Origin: Methylococcaceae bacterium
GTDB lineage: Bacteria > Pseudomonadota > Gammaproteobacteria > Methylococcales > Methylomonadaceae
Reading direction: 5' to 3'
Length of the DNA stretch: 6,058 bases
Assembly (NCBI GenBank): GCA_013140465.1
Contig: JABFST010000206.1
Span: 1 to 6,058, forward strand
The notes beneath the pieces were generated by a model. That model was given only the letters and a program-made list of their open reading frames with translations. It had not been told where the DNA came from and did no database searches. Below are positions 5,088-6,058 of this stretch, piece after piece. The number at the start of each line of letters is the position of its first letter. The first letter of the stretch is position 1. Both the position numbers and the translations under genes were made by a program.

Positions 5088-5226
5088 CATAGTTATACAC
5101 AAGTACCCTCTCACCGGACGCTAAGCCTAGCCGTCACTCTGGTTGGCGCTTCCCTAGCGATAGGCAAGCTTTACGGTCATCGGTGCTAGCATCGCTGCTA
5201 GAGCGAAGGACTTGTGTATAACTATG
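5088..5226. mobile_element. 139-bp MITE-like element with perfect 17-bp terminal inverted repeats
   Basis: CATAGTTATACACAAGT (5088-5104) is the exact reverse complement of ACTTGTGTATAACTATG (5210-5226). The interior codes for nothing and can fold: CTAGCA (5186-5191) pairs with TGCTAG (5196-5201) around four bases, and GACGCTA pairs with TAGCCGTC (about 5119-5137) with one bulge. Size, terminal repeats and lack of coding fit a miniature inverted-repeat element. I see no flanking target-site duplication and no transposase, so mobility is inferred. Each terminal repeat contains TTATACACA, a match to the DnaA-box consensus. A structured RNA or regulatory palindrome is an alternative. Confidence 0.6.
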
Positions 5227-5240
5227 CACACTTTTTTATA

Positions 5241-5359
5241 GTTCCCACGCTCTGCGTGGGAATTCATCCCGCAACGCTCCAGCGTTGCGCACAGACAAGA
5301 CCACAAGCTAGAAGACGCTGGAGCGTCTGGGGCTGCATTCCCACGCAGAGCGTGGGAAC
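5241..5359. repeat. Composite of two inverted REP-like units (four hairpins)
   Basis: The outer 23 bases at 5241-5263 and 5337-5359 are exact reverse complements, and each is itself a hairpin (TTCCCACGC, 3-base loop, GCGTGGGAA). Between them lie two more short stems: GCAACGCT/AGCGTTGC (5271-5288) and AGACGCT/AGCGTCT (5313-5328), which correspond to each other with changes. A 24-base spacer separates the halves. This is the organisation of paired REP units in opposite orientation. The GTTCCCACGCTCTGCGTGGG core recurs in many copies in some gammaproteobacterial genomes. Lying just after the CobN-like gene, it may stabilise or end that transcript. Confidence 0.85.
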
Positions 5360-5391
5360 GATAGTGAACTTACATCCCCACCCCAGAGGTT

Positions 5392-6058
5392 TTACATAAC
5401 CCGAAGCTTAGCTGAACGTTTTTGCGGCTTAAAAAAGCCTAAGCCAAACATGCCTAACATCAGCCCTAACAATGCCAACAGGCTTAAATCCAGGCTTTGT
5501 TTGCTGGTTTTGGTGGTGTCTGTGGTTTGTTTTTGCTGCATTTCATAACCTTGTACCGTCTGCGGTTTCGCGGGTTGGGCTTGGGTTTGGCTAGGTTGCT
5601 GGGCTGGCGCGTTGGCGTTAGCGGGCGGTGTTACCGTTGGTTTTGCCGTTGCTGTCGAGGTCGGCGCGGGTTCTTGGGCGGCTTTTAGTTCGGGCAATTT
5701 GGGGTCGCTGCAACTGTCCGCAGTACAGGCCACACCTGCTTCTTTAATCACCTCGGCATTTTCTTTTTCCAAGTGTTTGACAACCTCGGGGGCGGCGTGC
5801 CAATAGCCTTTTTTGACGGCGACCAACATGCGGTCTACAAGTGCCTGATAGGCCAGTAAGTTATTGGCTTTGCGGAATTGTTGCTTTATCTCCAGCTTAT
5901 ATTTGTCCTGCACATAGGTTTCATACACTTCTTGCCATTTTGCCGCGTCCACCACTTCTGGGACGGTGACCTGCCAGCCCCATAGGTTTTCGACCACGGT
6001 GTTGACAAATCTTGCCCCTGCATATCCCTCGTTGAGCATGGCTTTTATCCAGGCTGGG
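5392..6058 (-). CDS. CobN/BchH-family chelatase large subunit with C-terminal membrane anchor (C-terminal 221 residues only)
   Basis: The gene enters from the right edge. The visible first part is the C-terminal end of the CobN/magnesium-chelatase H domain: PAWIKAMLNEGYAGAR, VENLWGWQVTVPEVVD, KWQEVYETYVQDKYKLEIK, ALVDRMLVAVKKGYWHA (about residues 1-87) and a Cys-containing end ACTADSC (110-116). These enzymes insert Co or Mg into a tetrapyrrole in biosynthesis. Here about 60 residues of Pro/Ala/Thr/Gln linker (about 129-187) follow, then one transmembrane helix (about 188-209, LSLLALLGLMLGMFGLGFF) and a basic tail KPQKRSAKLR. By the positive-inside rule the tail is cytoplasmic and the catalytic body periplasmic, which soluble CobN is not. 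This resembles membrane-anchored CobN homologues found with TonB receptors, such as HmuS of Bacteroidota haem-uptake operons. An N-terminal signal peptide is needed to confirm this and lies outside the window. Substrate and direction (insertion or removal of metal) are unknown. Confidence 0.92.
   Translation of the reverse strand, partial: PAWIKAMLNEGYAGARFVNTVVENLWGWQVTVPEVVDAAKWQEVYETYVQDKYKLEIKQQFRKANNLLAYQALVDRMLVAVKKGYWHAAPEVVKHLEKENAEVIKEAGVACTADSCSDPKLPELKAAQEPAPTSTATAKPTVTPPANANAPAQQPSQTQAQPAKPQTVQGYEMQQKQTTDTTKTSKQSLDLSLLALLGLMLGMFGLGFFKPQKRSAKLRVM

Larger units (their letters stand above)
5007..5391. other. Gene-free stretch filled by two adjacent repeat elements
   Basis: The 385 bases between the CobN-like gene and hupE hold a REP-like composite (5241-5359) and a 139-bp inverted-repeat-bounded element (5088-5226), only 14 bases apart. 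About 80 bases remain before hupE, which include its ribosome binding site and presumably a promoter; I find no clear -35/-10 pair. No cobalamin-riboswitch-like conserved box or other regulatory RNA is recognisable. No conventional terminator follows the CobN-like gene; the REP hairpins may serve. Confidence 0.65.

Noticed and set aside
5007..5240. Cobalamin riboswitch upstream of hupE
   Set aside because: The CobN/HupE context made it worth looking for, but I could not find the conserved B12-box or the expected junction sequences; the space is taken by the inverted-repeat element.
5088..5363. CRISPR array
   Set aside because: The repeats are inverted palindromes of unequal spacing with no regular direct repeat-spacer unit and no cas gene nearby.

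Overview
The window looks like a piece of a gammaproteobacterial chromosome with a moderate G+C content. The evidence is codon use, Shine-Dalgarno sites, and palindromic repeats built on GTTCCCACGCTCTGCGTGGG, a type common in methanotrophs (Methylococcales) and relatives. The lineage assignment is a guess from these repeats and the gene types, not a demonstrated identity. Every gene I can support reads on the minus strand, so transcription runs from high to low coordinates. Nearly every product is predicted to be exported, membrane-bound or in the outer membrane.

Layout in the direction of transcription: (1) 6058-5392, the C-terminal end of a large CobN/BchH-family chelatase subunit that carries an added Pro/Ala/Thr/Gln linker, one transmembrane helix and a basic tail. 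(2) 5391-5007, a gene-free stretch holding a 139-bp element bounded by perfect 17-bp inverted repeats, then a composite of REP-like hairpins. (3) 5006-4476, a HupE/UreJ-type metal permease. (4) 4345-4229, a previously uncalled 38-residue lipoprotein with a strong ribosome binding site, followed by a probable Rho-independent terminator. (5) 4228-3895, gene-free, with the terminator and another palindromic repeat. (6) 3894-1, a compact set of seven genes: a small helical exported protein, a five-helix membrane protein, a three-helix membrane protein, a CopC-fold protein lacking the usual copper ligands, a C-terminally anchored periplasmic protein, a two-cysteine helical periplasmic protein, a monohaem c-type cytochrome-like protein, and then the N-terminal third of a FecA-like TonB-dependent receptor that runs off the window (eight products counting the partial receptor).

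From the helical protein's membrane-protein neighbour down to the receptor, gene gaps are only 4 to 34 bases, which argues for one transcript. Taken together the locus looks like an envelope system for acquiring and processing a metal or metal complex. The receptor would bring a metal chelate or tetrapyrrole into the periplasm. The anchored CobN-like protein may insert or remove the metal there. HupE would carry a divalent metal across the inner membrane. The cytochrome, the CopC-like protein and the two His-containing membrane proteins could supply redox or metal-handling steps. The families of the receptor, HupE, CopC-like protein and CobN-like protein are recognisable from motifs; the joint function and the substrate are inference.
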